64,000 nt of DNA from Massilia varians (GTDB lineage: Bacteria; Pseudomonadota; Gammaproteobacteria; Burkholderiales; Burkholderiaceae_D), in NCBI RefSeq assembly GCF_027923905.1, contig NZ_AP026966.1:3597001-3661000 (forward strand). Reading direction: 5' to 3'. The position numbers and the translations under genes were made by a program. This document shows positions 14,630-23,378 of this stretch, piece by piece. Below the pieces are notes generated by a model. It was not told the origin of the DNA. It saw only the letters and a list, made by a program, of their open reading frames with translations, and made no database searches. Within the stretch, counting starts at the first letter, position 1; each line of letters opens with the position of its first letter.

Positions 14630-15307
14630 GGTAATGCCATTTTATTTTGGCGTACCCAAGCTGGACCCGCTCAACGATGATTCCGCTTTCACCACTGTCA
14701 GGGGTGATACTTGCAATAATCAAGTTTTCAAGTTCGATCTTGAAATACGGGATCGGCTTGCCGTCACCGTCTGCCCGAAGGAATTCAAACGTCGCCTTGG
14801 GCAGAGTCTTCCCGGCTGCGCAGGTTTGCAAGAGGACAGGGGAAGCCAAGTCAGCAAGCTTCTTGAAGGTGATGGGGTAGAGGTCGGCCCTTCCTGTTGT
14901 ATGCCCCCCTGCCGTCGATAGTGCCTCGGCCCTCGGCTGGTGAACCGCGTACAGGACGCTATTCACTTCCAGCCAATTGCGGTGCCGTTCGTCTTCCGAC
15001 TCCCCGTTGATGCCCTCGATCTTGAGGTATGCGTCACTTGCCATTCGTGCCTCCGTTAAAGGTTGAAGGGCGATTCTTGCCCGACTGAACAGGAGCAACG
15101 TTGGCAAGAGTCAGCACCCGGAGGGAGGAAGATCAACCGGCAGTGTTTCAGGGGTGATTTTTTCCAAAAAAAATTGGGAACTCGTCCTTGTGCTGTGCCC
15201 CTATTCGAAGAACGATCACACGGTGATCAATCCCTGAATGCAGACATCCCATACCCCCCTCGGCTATCATGGAAATTTCCAAGCCATAAAGACAAGAGGA
15301 AAACCCC

Positions 15308-16635
15308 ATGAGGATCCGCGCCATGCAGCTCGCCCTTTCCATCTTCGCCGCCCTGGCCGCCCTCTCCCACGCTCAAGCAGCACCGCGATCCGCGCCTTCT
15401 CGCCCCGTCCTGATCACGGCAGACAAGGTCTGGACCGGCGAAGGCGCCCCCCACGCCGGATGGAGCGTGCTGGTAGCCCAGGGCCGCATACAGGCCGTCG
15501 GCCCGCTCGACAACATGACCGTGCCGGCCGACGCCGAACGCATCGCCCTCCCCGGCAAGACCGTCTCAGGCGCCACTGGCGCCTGAGACTTCCCGGCATG
15601 ATCGACCTGCACTCGCACGTCCTGCTGCACCCCTACAACGAAACCACCTGGGACGACCAGGTGATCAAGGAGCCGGTCGCCTACCGCATCATGCTGGCTG
15701 GCCGCCACGCGGCCGCCACCCTGCAGGCCGGCTTCACCACCCTGCGCGACCTCGGCACCGAAGGCGCAGACTATGCCGACGTCGGCATCAAGCGCGCCAT
15801 CGACGAAGGCGTGGCGCCGGGCCCGCGCCTGCTGGTGGCCACGAAAGCCATCGTGGCCAGCTACAGCTACGGCCCGGCCGAGAGAAGCTACCGCCCCGAC
15901 ATGGAAATCCCCTACGGCGCCCAGCCGGCCACCGGCATCGTTGAAGTCACCAAGGCGGTGCGCGAGCAGTCGGCGCGCGGCGCGGACTGGATCAAGATCT
16001 ACGGCGACTACCGCACCGGCATCGACGGCACCGCGCGCCCGACCTTCACCATGGAGGAAATGAAGGCGATGGTCGCCGCCACCCACGTCACCGGGCGCAA
16101 GGTCGCGGTGCACGCGAGCAGCGACGAGGCCATCCGCATGGCGGTGCTGGCCGGCGCCGACACCATCGAGCACGGCTACGGCGCCACCGAAGCGACCTTC
16201 CAGCTGATGAAGGAGCGCGGCACCGCCTACATCCCGACGCTCACGGCGCCGGAAGCGACCGGCGAATACTTCCAGAAGCACGTGCGGGGCGGCGCGCCGA
16301 CACCTGGCATGCAGCAGGCGCAGCGCGCGTTCCAGCTCGCACGCAAGCTCGGGGTCACGATCGGCAACGGCAGCGACGTGGGCGTGTTCGCGCACGGGAC
16401 CAATGCGCGCGAGCTGGCATGGATGGTCAAGCTGGGCATGTCGCCGCTGGAGGCGATGCGCGCGGCGACTGTGGTGGCGGCCCAGATCCTCGGCAAGTCG
16501 CAGGACCTGGGACAGCTGAAGGCGGGCATGCTGGCGGACGTGGTGGCGCTGGAGGGCGATCCGACCAGCGACATCGCGGCGGCGGCCAGGGTCGGATTCG
16601 TCATGAAAGGCGGCGAAGTATTCAGGCGGCCGTGA
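15308..16635 (+). pseudogene. Secreted metal-dependent amidohydrolase, broken by a hairpin insertion
   Basis: The first part has a signal peptide (MRIRAMQLALSIFAALAALS...) with AGAGGA 7 bases before the ATG. It runs through ITADKVWTGEGAP and ends soon after IALPGKTV at a stop (15584-15586). The rest continues in another frame with PGMIDLHSHVLLHPY (HxH metal site), VAVHASS, IEHGYGA, GNGSDVGVF and GEVFRRP, a full amidohydrolase-superfamily C-terminal region like imidazolonepropionase/prolidase-type enzymes. Deleting the 23 bases at 15565-15587 restores one frame reading GKTVLPGMIDLHSH. An internal ATG at 15599 could make a cytoplasmic fragment. It may be a real pseudogene or an assembly error at the hairpin. 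Confidence 0.85.
15563..15589. repeat. Perfect 12-bp inverted repeat inside the amidohydrolase gene
   Basis: GTCTCAGGCGCC and its exact complement are separated by ACT. The inner 23 bases are the inferred insertion that shifts the reading frame. Confidence 0.85.
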
Positions 16636-16786
16636 AGGGAACCGAAGCCCCCGTGCCAGAAATATCACCCCATACACAATCAGCATATCCACAACAAGAT
16701 ATAAGGCCTGCGGATATCCACAATAGATAAGGCAGCACGCTTCGGTGAAGATGGCAACACCACAAACTTCACTACGAAGCGTTGCC

Positions 16787-18088
16787 ATGAAAAAGCCATT
16801 CTATAAAGTCCTGTATGTCCAGGTGCTGTTCGCCATCGTGCTTGGCGTGCTGCTGGGGGTGTTCTACCCTGAACTGGGCGCGAAGATGAAGCCCTTGGGA
16901 GACGGCTTCATCAAGCTCATCAAGATGATCATCGCTCCGGTGATCTTCTGTACCGTCGTCGCCGGTATCGCCGGCATGCAGGACATGAAAAAAATCGGCC
17001 GCGTCGGCGGCAAGGCCCTGCTCTACTTCGAGGTCGTCTCGACCTTCGCGCTGGCCATCGGCCTGGTGGTCGCCAACTGGGTCAAGCCGGGCGCCGGCTT
17101 CAACGTCGACGCCGCCCACCTCGACGCTTCGTCCATCGCCCAGTACACCGCCAAGGCCAAGGACCAGAGCACCGTCGACTTCGTGATGAACATCATCCCC
17201 AGCACCTTCGTGGATGCCTTCGCCAAGGGCGACATCCTGCAGGTTCTCCTGATCGCGCTGCTGTTCGGCTTCTCGCTGTCGATGCTGGGCGAACGTGGCC
17301 GTCCGGTGGCCAAGATGATCGACGACTTCTCGCACGCCATCTTCGGCGTGGTGAACATCGTCATGAAGGCCGCCCCGATCGGCGCCTTCGGCGCGATGGC
17401 CTTCACCATCGGCAAATATGGCCTCGATTCGCTGCTGCCGCTGGCCAAGCTGATGGGCTCCTTCTACCTGACCTGCTTCGTGTTCGTGATCGGCGTGCTG
17501 GGCATCATCGCCAAGCTCACCGGCTTCTCGATCATCCGCTTCATCAAGTACATCAAGGAAGAACTCCTGATCGTGCTCGGCACCAGCTCGTCGGAAAGCG
17601 CCCTGCCGGCCCTGATGCGCAAGCTCGAACGCCTCGGCTGCTCCAAGCCGGTGGTCGGCCTGGTGGTCCCGACCGGCTACTCGTTCAACCTGGACGGCAC
17701 CAACATCTACATGACGATGGCGGCCCTGTTCGTGGCCCAGGCCACCAACACCGACCTGACCCTGATGCAGGAACTGACCATCCTGGCGGTGGCGATGCTG
17801 ACTTCAAAAGGCGCATCCGGCATCACCGGCGCCGGCTTCATCACCCTGGCGGCGACGCTGGCCGTGGTCCCGACCATCCCGGTGGCCGGCATGGCCCTGA
17901 TCCTCGGTATCGACCGCTTCATGAGCGAAGCGCGCGCCCTGACCAACTTCGTCGGCAACGGCGTGGCCACGGTGGTGGTCTCGAAGTGGGAAAAGGAACT
18001 CGATGTCCAGCGCATGGACGACGTCCTGCACGGCCGCGTGCCGCTCGACGGCGACAAGGACCTGGAGCCGGTGCGCGCCGCCGCCTGA
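16787..18088 (+). CDS. dctA: C4-dicarboxylate/H+ symporter (DctA/GltP family)
   Basis: 433 residues with about eight membrane helices and the two re-entrant loops of the DAACS family. Seen are the serine-rich loop [26 protein letters not shown] and [14 protein letters not shown], all with the DctA pattern. It should import succinate, fumarate or malate with protons or sodium. The start [12 protein letters not shown] matches family starts; ATG 16751 or GTG 16745 would add up to 14 residues. A strong terminator follows 24 bases after the stop. Confidence 0.92.
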   Translation: MKKPFYKVLYVQVLFAIVLGVLLGVFYPELGAKMKPLGDGFIKLIKMIIAPVIFCTVVAGIAGMQDMKKIGRVGGKALLYFEVVSTFALAIGLVVANWVKPGAGFNVDAAHLDASSIAQYTAKAKDQSTVDFVMNIIPSTFVDAFAKGDILQVLLIALLFGFSLSMLGERGRPVAKMIDDFSHAIFGVVNIVMKAAPIGAFGAMAFTIGKYGLDSLLPLAKLMGSFYLTCFVFVIGVLGIIAKLTGFSIIRFIKYIKEELLIVLGTSSSESALPALMRKLERLGCSKPVVGLVVPTGYSFNLDGTNIYMTMAALFVAQATNTDLTLMQELTILAVAMLTSKGASGITGAGFITLAATLAVVPTIPVAGMALILGIDRFMSEARALTNFVGNGVATVVVSKWEKELDVQRMDDVLHGRVPLDGDKDLEPVRAAA

Positions 18089-18111
18089 TTCCACCCTGCC
18101 CCGCCTCAAGA

Positions 18112-18139
18112 AACCGCATCTTCGGATGCGGTTTTTTTT
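18112..18139 (+). terminator. Rho-independent terminator of dctA
   Basis: Nine-base perfect stem AACCGCATC / GATGCGGTT closed by a TTCG tetraloop and followed by an uninterrupted T run. Confidence 0.95.
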
Positions 18140-18157
18140 CGTCTTCACTCGGGGGGG

Positions 18158-18237
18158 GTCAGGTCTGACAATCGGACACGAGCTCGAGCGTCGCTCGATC
18201 GCCCTGCTCAGCCCGTGTCCAAATGTCAGAACCTGAC
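18158..18237. repeat. 80-bp intergenic inverted repeat
   Basis: GTCAGGTCTGACAATCGGAC at the left is nearly complementary to the right end (18215-18237), with one extra base and two mismatches over 23. The middle 33 bases also contain short dyads (CGAGCG/CGCTCG). It lies between the dctA terminator and the blaI operator and codes for nothing. It looks like a dispersed intergenic element. Confidence 0.7.
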
Positions 18238-18267
18238 CTCGTTTGTATTCTGACCCCGTTTGTATTC
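18234..18267. repeat. Two tandem copies of a 17-mer
   Basis: TGACCTCGTTTGTATTC followed immediately by TGACCCCGTTTGTATTC, differing at one base. The first copy begins inside the right arm of the inverted repeat. Confidence 0.75.
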
Positions 18268-18300
18268 TCCGCGCATAAAGCACGCACGGCACCCGAAAAC

Positions 18301-18339
18301 TGTAGACAGCGGTGTCTAGACACACTATTCTAGACCTGA
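18301..18339. promoter_or_regulatory. Likely BlaI-type operator region
   Basis: A perfect 12-bp palindrome GTGTCTAGACAC (18312-18323) is flanked by TGTAGACA (18301-18308) and TAGAC (18331-18335). TGTA/TACA-like half sites repeated ahead of a BlaI/MecI gene are the usual autoregulatory operators. It begins 59 bases before the start codon. Confidence 0.65.
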
Positions 18340-18359
18340 CATTACCTATGAGGACGCTC

Positions 18360-18755
18360 ATGCCACGCAAACCCGATACCCCCAAGCCGACCCCGGCCGA
18401 ACTCGAACTCCTGCAAGTGCTGTGGCCGATGGCCTCGGGCACCGCCAAGCAGGTGCACCAGGAAATGCAGAAGAGCAAGCCCGAGGTCACCTACGCCACC
18501 GTGCTGCGCCTGATGCAGATCATGCACGGCAAGGGCCTCCTGGTGCGCGACGAGAGCGAACGCTCGCACGTCTACGCCCCTGCCCACGCCCAGGACTCGG
18601 TCGAGAGCAATCTGCTAAAAGACCTGATGCAGCGCGCCTTCGCCGGTTCGGCCAAGGCGCTGGTGCTGGCCGCGCTCAAGACCGGCATCTCGAAGAAGGA
18701 ACGGGAAGAGATCGAGGAGCTGCTGCGCGAGGACAAGCCGGAGGACAAGCGATGA
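18360..18755 (+). CDS. BlaI/MecI/CopY-family repressor
   Basis: 131 residues. A winged-helix domain (about 10-80, ELELLQVLWPMASGTAKQVH and YATVLRLMQIMHGKGLL) is followed by a helical dimerisation tail. The repressor is normally released by proteolysis that starts with its partner M56 membrane protease, encoded next with a 4-base overlap. ATG 18360 has AGGA 5 bases upstream. Target genes are probably this operon, through the palindrome just upstream, and perhaps envelope genes. Nothing here points to a beta-lactamase. Confidence 0.9.
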   Translation: MPRKPDTPKPTPAELELLQVLWPMASGTAKQVHQEMQKSKPEVTYATVLRLMQIMHGKGLLVRDESERSHVYAPAHAQDSVESNLLKDLMQRAFAGSAKALVLAALKTGISKKEREEIEELLREDKPEDKR

Positions 18756-20008
18756 ACGCCGCCGACCTCGTCGCCGGCGTCGGCTGGACGCTGGTCCACT
18801 TTCTCTGGCAGGGCACACTGGTCGGCTGCGCCACCGCGCTTGCGATGACCGTGCTGCGCAATGCGCGGCCGGAGTCGCGCTATCTGGTCGCCTGCGTCGG
18901 CCTGTTCCTGTGCCTGGCCTGGCCCGCCCTCGAGCTGGCGCTGCGCCTCGCCGGCGACAGCGGCAGCGGCGGCGATGCGATGGTGCTGTTCGCGGCCGGG
19001 CTGGTGGCCGGCTCGCCGGTCGACGCGGGCTGGGCCGCCCTGCTCGCCGACCAGTTGGCCTGGATCGTGGGCACCTGGGCCGTGTGCGCCCTGGCGATGG
19101 CCCTGCGCATGGTGGCCGGGCTGCTGTGGATCGAGCGCGCCGCCACGCGCGAACGCAGCGACCCGGCCTGGCAGGCGCGCATCGAACGCATGGCGACGCA
19201 ATTCGGCATCGGCCGTGCGGTGCGCCTGCGCGTGGTCGAGGGGCTCGGCAGCCCGATCACGGCCGGCTGGTGGCGGCCGGTGGTGCTGGTGCCGGCTGCG
19301 CTGGTCACAAGCATGCCGGCGCACCTGCTGGAAGCGCTGCTGGCCCACGAACTGGCCCACGTCAAGCGCCACGACTACCTCGTCAACCTCGGCCAGAACC
19401 TGGTCGAGACCCTGCTCTTCTACCACCCGGCGGTCTGGTGGATTTCCAACCGCATCCGGGTGGAGCGGGAGCAGATCGCCGACGATCACGCGGCAAGGAT
19501 ACTAGGCGAACCGCGGCGCCTGGCCCTGGCCCTATCCGAACTGGAGAAACGCCAGTTCTCAACCCAGCAACTGGCCCAAGCGGCCAACGGAGGAGATCTT
19601 ATGTCACGCATTAGACGATTGGTTCGTCCTGACACACAAGCCCTGAACTGGAAGGCGGCCATTCCCGTGCTGGGCCTGGTCATCGGCGCCGCCAGCCTGG
19701 CCCACGCCGCGCCTACCAGGCCGGTCGCGAAGGATACCGAAGCCGTGGCCAAATTCGACACCTGCAAGCGCCCCCACTACCCGGCCGAATCGATCAATCT
19801 GCACCATACCGGCACCGTCACCCTCGGCTTCCTGGTCGGCAAGAACGGCAAGGTGAAGGATTCGAAGGTCACCAAATCGTCCGGCCACGTGGCGCTCGAC
19901 GAGGCTGCGCATACCGCGCTGACCAAGTGCACGTTCAAGCCGGCCACCGCCAAGGGCAAGCCGGTCGAGGCCTGGGCCGCGGTGCAGTACGTCTGGACGC
20001 TGGAGTAA
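18752..20008 (+). CDS. M56-family (BlaR1-like) membrane metalloprotease with C-terminal TonB domain
   Basis: 418 residues. N-terminal membrane helices (about 10-65 and 75-130) are followed by a cytoplasmic M56 zinc protease with HELAH at 199-203 and a further acidic ligand in REQIADDHA. Another hydrophobic segment (about 296-316) leads to a periplasmic TonB C-terminal-like domain at about 325-418, ending VQYVWTLE. BlaR1 proteins sense an outside signal and cut the paired repressor. Here the sensor is a TonB-type domain in place of a penicillin-binding one. ATG and the repressor stop overlap (ATGA). Confidence 0.88.
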   Translation: MNAADLVAGVGWTLVHFLWQGTLVGCATALAMTVLRNARPESRYLVACVGLFLCLAWPALELALRLAGDSGSGGDAMVLFAAGLVAGSPVDAGWAALLADQLAWIVGTWAVCALAMALRMVAGLLWIERAATRERSDPAWQARIERMATQFGIGRAVRLRVVEGLGSPITAGWWRPVVLVPAALVTSMPAHLLEALLAHELAHVKRHDYLVNLGQNLVETLLFYHPAVWWISNRIRVEREQIADDHAARILGEPRRLALALSELEKRQFSTQQLAQAANGGDLMSRIRRLVRPDTQALNWKAAIPVLGLVIGAASLAHAAPTRPVAKDTEAVAKFDTCKRPHYPAESINLHHTGTVTLGFLVGKNGKVKDSKVTKSSGHVALDEAAHTALTKCTFKPATAKGKPVEAWAAVQYVWTLE

Positions 20009-20094
20009 GCCTGCATGCACGTGTTACGCTGGGAGGATTCGCGGGGACGCCCGCCCATTCCCGGCGTGACACGCCGACCGATAGTGGAGAACGC

Positions 20095-20496
20095 ATGACC
20101 GGCATTAACCGTTTTGTCACCCTGGCGCGGCACGCCCAGCGTCGCGGCCCCGCATCCGTCCTGCTTGTGGCGACGGCCGCATTGATCGGCCTGGCGCACG
20201 CCGCCCCGGACGCGGCGCCAGATCCGCGCCCGCTCGTGGACACCAGCACCTGCAGCAGGCCGGTCTATCCCGAGGAAGATGCACGGCTGAAGAACGCCGG
20301 CACGGTCACGATGCAATTTCTCATCGGCGCCGATGGATGGGTGGTGGAGTCGAAAATCCAGAAATCGAGCGGCTACCCGGGCCTCGACGAGGCGGCGCGT
20401 TCGGCACTGGCCAAATGCAGATTCAGGCCGGCGACGCGCGAGGGCAAACCAATGCGTGCATGGGTGGGCGTGCAGTACGTCTGGACGCCAGAATAA
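20095..20496 (+). CDS. Stand-alone TonB C-terminal domain protein
   Basis: 133 residues. A basic start and hydrophobic segment (about 19-36, SVLLVATAALIGLAHA), a signal peptide or anchor, are followed by one TonB_C domain. The domain runs through CSRPVYPEEDARLKNAGTVT, the SSGYPGLDEAA turn and the ending VQYVWTPE. It is clearly homologous to the C-terminal domain of the M56 protein encoded 86 bases upstream. GGAGA precedes the ATG. It might pass envelope signals or act as a partial energy transducer; it lacks the Pro-rich linker of a true TonB. Confidence 0.8.
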   Translation: MTGINRFVTLARHAQRRGPASVLLVATAALIGLAHAAPDAAPDPRPLVDTSTCSRPVYPEEDARLKNAGTVTMQFLIGADGWVVESKIQKSSGYPGLDEAARSALAKCRFRPATREGKPMRAWVGVQYVWTPE

Positions 20497-20634
20497 ATAC
20501 CAGCCCGGGCGCTCACGCCGCCCATTTTCCGTATATCGCCAGGACGTCCGGTTCGCAGCCGGTCGTCGTCCACACCTGTCCATGGGTCACGCCGCGTCGC
20601 TCGGCGGCAGGCCGCGCTCCCTTATTGTCAGTTC

Positions 20635-20682
20635 ATGCGTATCGCATTGCTCGGAGCGGGTGCCATTGCTACCATGGGGTAA
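20635..20682 (+). other. Possible remnant of an NAD-binding gene start
   Basis: A 15-codon frame reads MRIALLGAGAIATMG and then stops. GxGxxA on a first beta strand is the usual start of Rossmann enzymes such as aspartate dehydrogenase or ketopantoate reductase. The rest of the 278-base gap (20497-20774) shows no continuation. Low confidence. Confidence 0.25.
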
Positions 20683-20774
20683 TCATAGTACCCAGAGATA
20701 GCACATTTAGGTTCTGAGCACTGCAGATGGGAATCCCCCCACTGCCCGACGTTTCCTTACCCCATAGGATTCTT

Positions 20775-21821
20775 ATGCACCCGATGCGTACCCTGCTGCT
20801 CCTACCCCTGTTATTCGCTTCCCTCGCCTGCGACGCCAGGGCCGAGGTCGACGAGACCACGCGCAAGGCCGTGATCGCCGAACTCGGCGCCAAGGTCAGC
20901 GACATCTACGTCTTCCCCGACAAGGCCAGGCAGATCGTCGAACGCCTGAACGCGCGCGAGCAAAGCGGCGCCTACCGGACCGCCAAGGATCTGGCTGCCC
21001 TCGCGGACATGCTCACCGAGGACCTGCGCCAGCCGACCGGAGACAAGCACCTTGGCGTGCGCTACCGGGCGACGCCCATTCCTCCCGACACCGACAGCGG
21101 CAAAAGCGGACCGACGCCCGAGCAGGAGCGCCAGTTCGGTGCGTTCCTGAAGTCGCGCAATTACGACATCCGCAAGGTGGAGACCCTGCCTGGCAACATC
21201 GGCTATATCGACCTGCGCAGCTTCCCGCAGGCCTCGGCCGCCAAGCCGGCGCTGAGCGCAATGATGAACCTGGTGGCGGACACCGACGCGCTCATCGTCG
21301 ACCTGCGACACAACAGCGGTGGCGATCCGCACGCGGTCGCCTTCATGTCCAGCTACCTGTTCGACAAGCGTACCCACCTGAACGACATGTACTGGCGGGA
21401 AGGCGGCCGCACGGAGGCTTACTGGACCGAGGAGGATGTACCGGGGAAGAAGTTTGGCGGCACCAAGAAGATTTACGTCCTGACCAGCAAGAACACCTTT
21501 TCGGGCGCCGAGGAATTCAGCTACAACCTGCAGCAGTTGCGCCGTGGCGTGATCGTCGGCGAAACCACCGGCGGCGGCGCGCATCCGGGTGCAGTGCACC
21601 GCGTCCACCAGCACATGGCGACCTTCATCCCCGCCGGCCGGGCGATCAACCCGATCAGCAAGACCAACTGGGAAGGCAGCGGCGTGGTGCCGGACGTGAA
21701 GGTCGATGCGGAGGACGCGCTGCGCACGGCCGAGCGCCTGGCCCTGACCGAACTGTTGAAGTCGCCCGCGAACGAAGGGCATGCGCAGCGGCTGCGCCAG
21801 CGCCTGGAGGCCCTGAAATAA
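20775..21821 (+). CDS. S41-family (tail-specific/IRBP-like) serine protease
   Basis: 348 residues. The N-terminal signal has a lipobox-like FASLAC (Cys at 19), so it may be a lipoprotein. A helical N-domain leads into the S41 core: NIGYIDLRSFPQ, ALIVDLRHNSGGDP and KIYVLTSKNTFSGAEEF with the likely nucleophile S243. GVIVGETTGGGAHPGA and GVVPDVKVDAEDAL follow. There is no obvious PDZ domain, as in the N-terminally simplified IRBP-like group. The ATG at 20775 has AGGA five bases upstream. Confidence 0.88.
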   Translation: MHPMRTLLLLPLLFASLACDARAEVDETTRKAVIAELGAKVSDIYVFPDKARQIVERLNAREQSGAYRTAKDLAALADMLTEDLRQPTGDKHLGVRYRATPIPPDTDSGKSGPTPEQERQFGAFLKSRNYDIRKVETLPGNIGYIDLRSFPQASAAKPALSAMMNLVADTDALIVDLRHNSGGDPHAVAFMSSYLFDKRTHLNDMYWREGGRTEAYWTEEDVPGKKFGGTKKIYVLTSKNTFSGAEEFSYNLQQLRRGVIVGETTGGGAHPGAVHRVHQHMATFIPAGRAINPISKTNWEGSGVVPDVKVDAEDALRTAERLALTELLKSPANEGHAQRLRQRLEALK

Positions 21822-21824
21822 GGA

Positions 21825-21888
21825 GTCCGCAGCCGCGCTGCGGACCCGCTTGTAGAAGCGCGGGGCCGAACATGCCGCCCCCGCGCTT
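21825..21888. terminator. Two stem-loops between convergent genes
   Basis: First stem GTCCGCAG / CTGCGGAC (21825-21845, CCGCG loop). Second stem AAGCGCGGGG / CCCCGCGCTT (21856-21865 and 21879-21888). Together they fill the gap between the ends of the protease gene and scoB, with no T run. Confidence 0.6.
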
Positions 21889-21894
21889 GTTCCT

Positions 21895-22545
21895 TCAGAC
21901 CGCCGAGACGTCCAGCTCGCAGCCGGTTGCCGCCAGCACCTGCTGGGTGGTGACGCCCGGCGCCAGTTCCACCAGCTTGAGGCCGGTCTCGGTCACGTCG
22001 ATCACGCCCAGGTCGGTGATGATGCGGTCCACCACGCCCACGCCGGTCAGCGGCAGGTCGCACTTCGGCAGGATCTTGTGCGAGGTCGAGCCGTCCTTGG
22101 CGGTGGCGACGTGTTCCATCACCACGACCACGCGCTTGACGCCGGCCACCAGGTCCATCGCGCCGCCCATGCCCTTGACCATCTTGCCCGGAATCATCCA
22201 GTTGGCCAGGTCGCCGCGCTCGGACACCTGCATCGCGCCCAGGATCGCCAGGTTGATCTTGCCGCCGCGGATCATGCCGAAGGAATCGGCCGAGCTGAAA
22301 TAGGCGGCGCCCGGCAGCGCCGTCACGGTCTGCTTGCCGGCGTTGATCAGGTCGGCGTCGACCTCTGCGTCGGTCGGGAAGGGGCCGATGCCCAGCAGGC
22401 CGTTCTCCGACTGCAGGAAGACCTCGATATCCTTGGGGACGTAGTTCGCCACCAGGGTCGGCAGGCCGATGCCCAGGTTCACATAGAAACCGTCCTGCAG
22501 TTCCTTCGCCGCGCGCGCGGCCATTTCATCACGAGTCCATGCCAT
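21895..22545 (-). CDS. scoB: 3-oxoacid CoA-transferase, subunit B
   Basis: 216 residues. The catalytic glutamate is in [11 protein letters not shown], followed by [14 protein letters not shown] and [15 protein letters not shown], all standard for the beta subunit. With subunit A it moves CoA from succinyl-CoA to acetoacetate (or a similar 3-oxoacid). This links 3-hydroxybutyrate oxidation to acetyl-CoA. It lies 21 bases behind subunit A. Confidence 0.93.
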   Translation of the reverse strand: MAWTRDEMAARAAKELQDGFYVNLGIGLPTLVANYVPKDIEVFLQSENGLLGIGPFPTDAEVDADLINAGKQTVTALPGAAYFSSADSFGMIRGGKINLAILGAMQVSERGDLANWMIPGKMVKGMGGAMDLVAGVKRVVVVMEHVATAKDGSTSHKILPKCDLPLTGVGVVDRIITDLGVIDVTETGLKLVELAPGVTTQQVLAATGCELDVSAV

Positions 22546-22566
22546 GTCTCTGTCTCCGCTCTAGTC

Positions 22567-23265
22567 TCAGTTGGCGCGCACGGTGCGCTGTTCGATGCGC
22601 TTTTCCGGCGTCGGGTTATGCACGATGCGGTGCACGAAGATGCTCGGGGTGTGCACCTGGTCCGGATCGATCTCGCCGATCTCGACCAGCTCTTCGACTT
22701 CCACGATGCAGATCTTGCCCGCGGTGGCCACGTTCGGATTGAAGTTGCGCGCGGTCTTGCGGTACAGGAGGTTGCCGGCCTTGTCGGCCTTCCAAGCCTT
22801 GACCAGCGAGACGTCCGGCAGCAGCGAACGCTCCATGACGTAGTGCTCGCCGTCGAATTCGCGGGTTTCCTTGCCTTCGGCGACGATGGTGCCGTAGCCG
22901 GTCTTGGTGAAGAAGGCCGGAATGCCGGCGCCGCCGGCGCGCAGCTTCTCGGCCAGCGTGCCCTGCGGGGTGAATTCCAGTTCGAGTTCGCCGGCCAGGA
23001 ACTGGCGCGCGAATTCCTTGTTTTCGCCGACGTAGGACGAGATCATCTTCTTGATCTGGCGGGTTTCCAGCAGCTGCCCCAGGCCGAAGCCGTCCACGCC
23101 CGCATTGTTCGAAATGGCCGTCAGGTTCTTGACGTCGGAATCGCGCAGCGCCGCGATCAGCGCCTCCGGAATGCCGCACAGGCCGAAGCCGCCCACGGCG
23201 ATGGTCTGGCCGCTTGCTACGACGCCGGCAAGCGCCGACTTCGCATCAGGATACACTTTGTTCAT
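22567..23265 (-). CDS. scoA: 3-oxoacid CoA-transferase, subunit A
   Basis: 232 residues with the alpha-subunit signatures GGFGLCGIPEALI near the N-terminus, ISNNAGVDGFGLGQLL and AFFTKTGYGT. First gene of the scoAB pair. The 113 bases upstream are shared with a divergent PAS-LuxR regulator gene, which may control it. Confidence 0.93.
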   Translation of the reverse strand: MNKVYPDAKSALAGVVASGQTIAVGGFGLCGIPEALIAALRDSDVKNLTAISNNAGVDGFGLGQLLETRQIKKMISSYVGENKEFARQFLAGELELEFTPQGTLAEKLRAGGAGIPAFFTKTGYGTIVAEGKETREFDGEHYVMERSLLPDVSLVKAWKADKAGNLLYRKTARNFNPNVATAGKICIVEVEELVEIGEIDPDQVHTPSIFVHRIVHNPTPEKRIEQRTVRAN

Positions 23266-23378
23266 ACCCGTCCCTTTTATAGGTTAAGCAAAAGCTCTTC
23301 TGTACTACAGAGTAGAGTCTCAGCATAAAATACGCTGTACTGAATAACAATACCGTAGAAATACGGGCGGCCCCGTCC

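Larger units (their letters stand above)
13446..15044 (-). pseudogene. hcp: hcp (type VI secretion tube protein), interrupted by an IS
   Basis: The 5' part (15044-14592, 151 codons) encodes an Hcp1-type protein starting MASDAYLKIEGINGES with a strong GGAGG site, through YPITFKKLADLASP and IKWHYLKQSIRGGTQ. It stops being Hcp after GGTQGNT, where an insertion element begins. Removing the element and one copy of the AGTATT duplication joins the frame to QGGWDCTAHKVC and a TAG at 13446-13448. This restores a 163-residue protein of normal Hcp length. As it stands, translation runs ten codons into the element and loses the last strand. The truncated protein may fail to stack into tubes. Confidence 0.9.
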
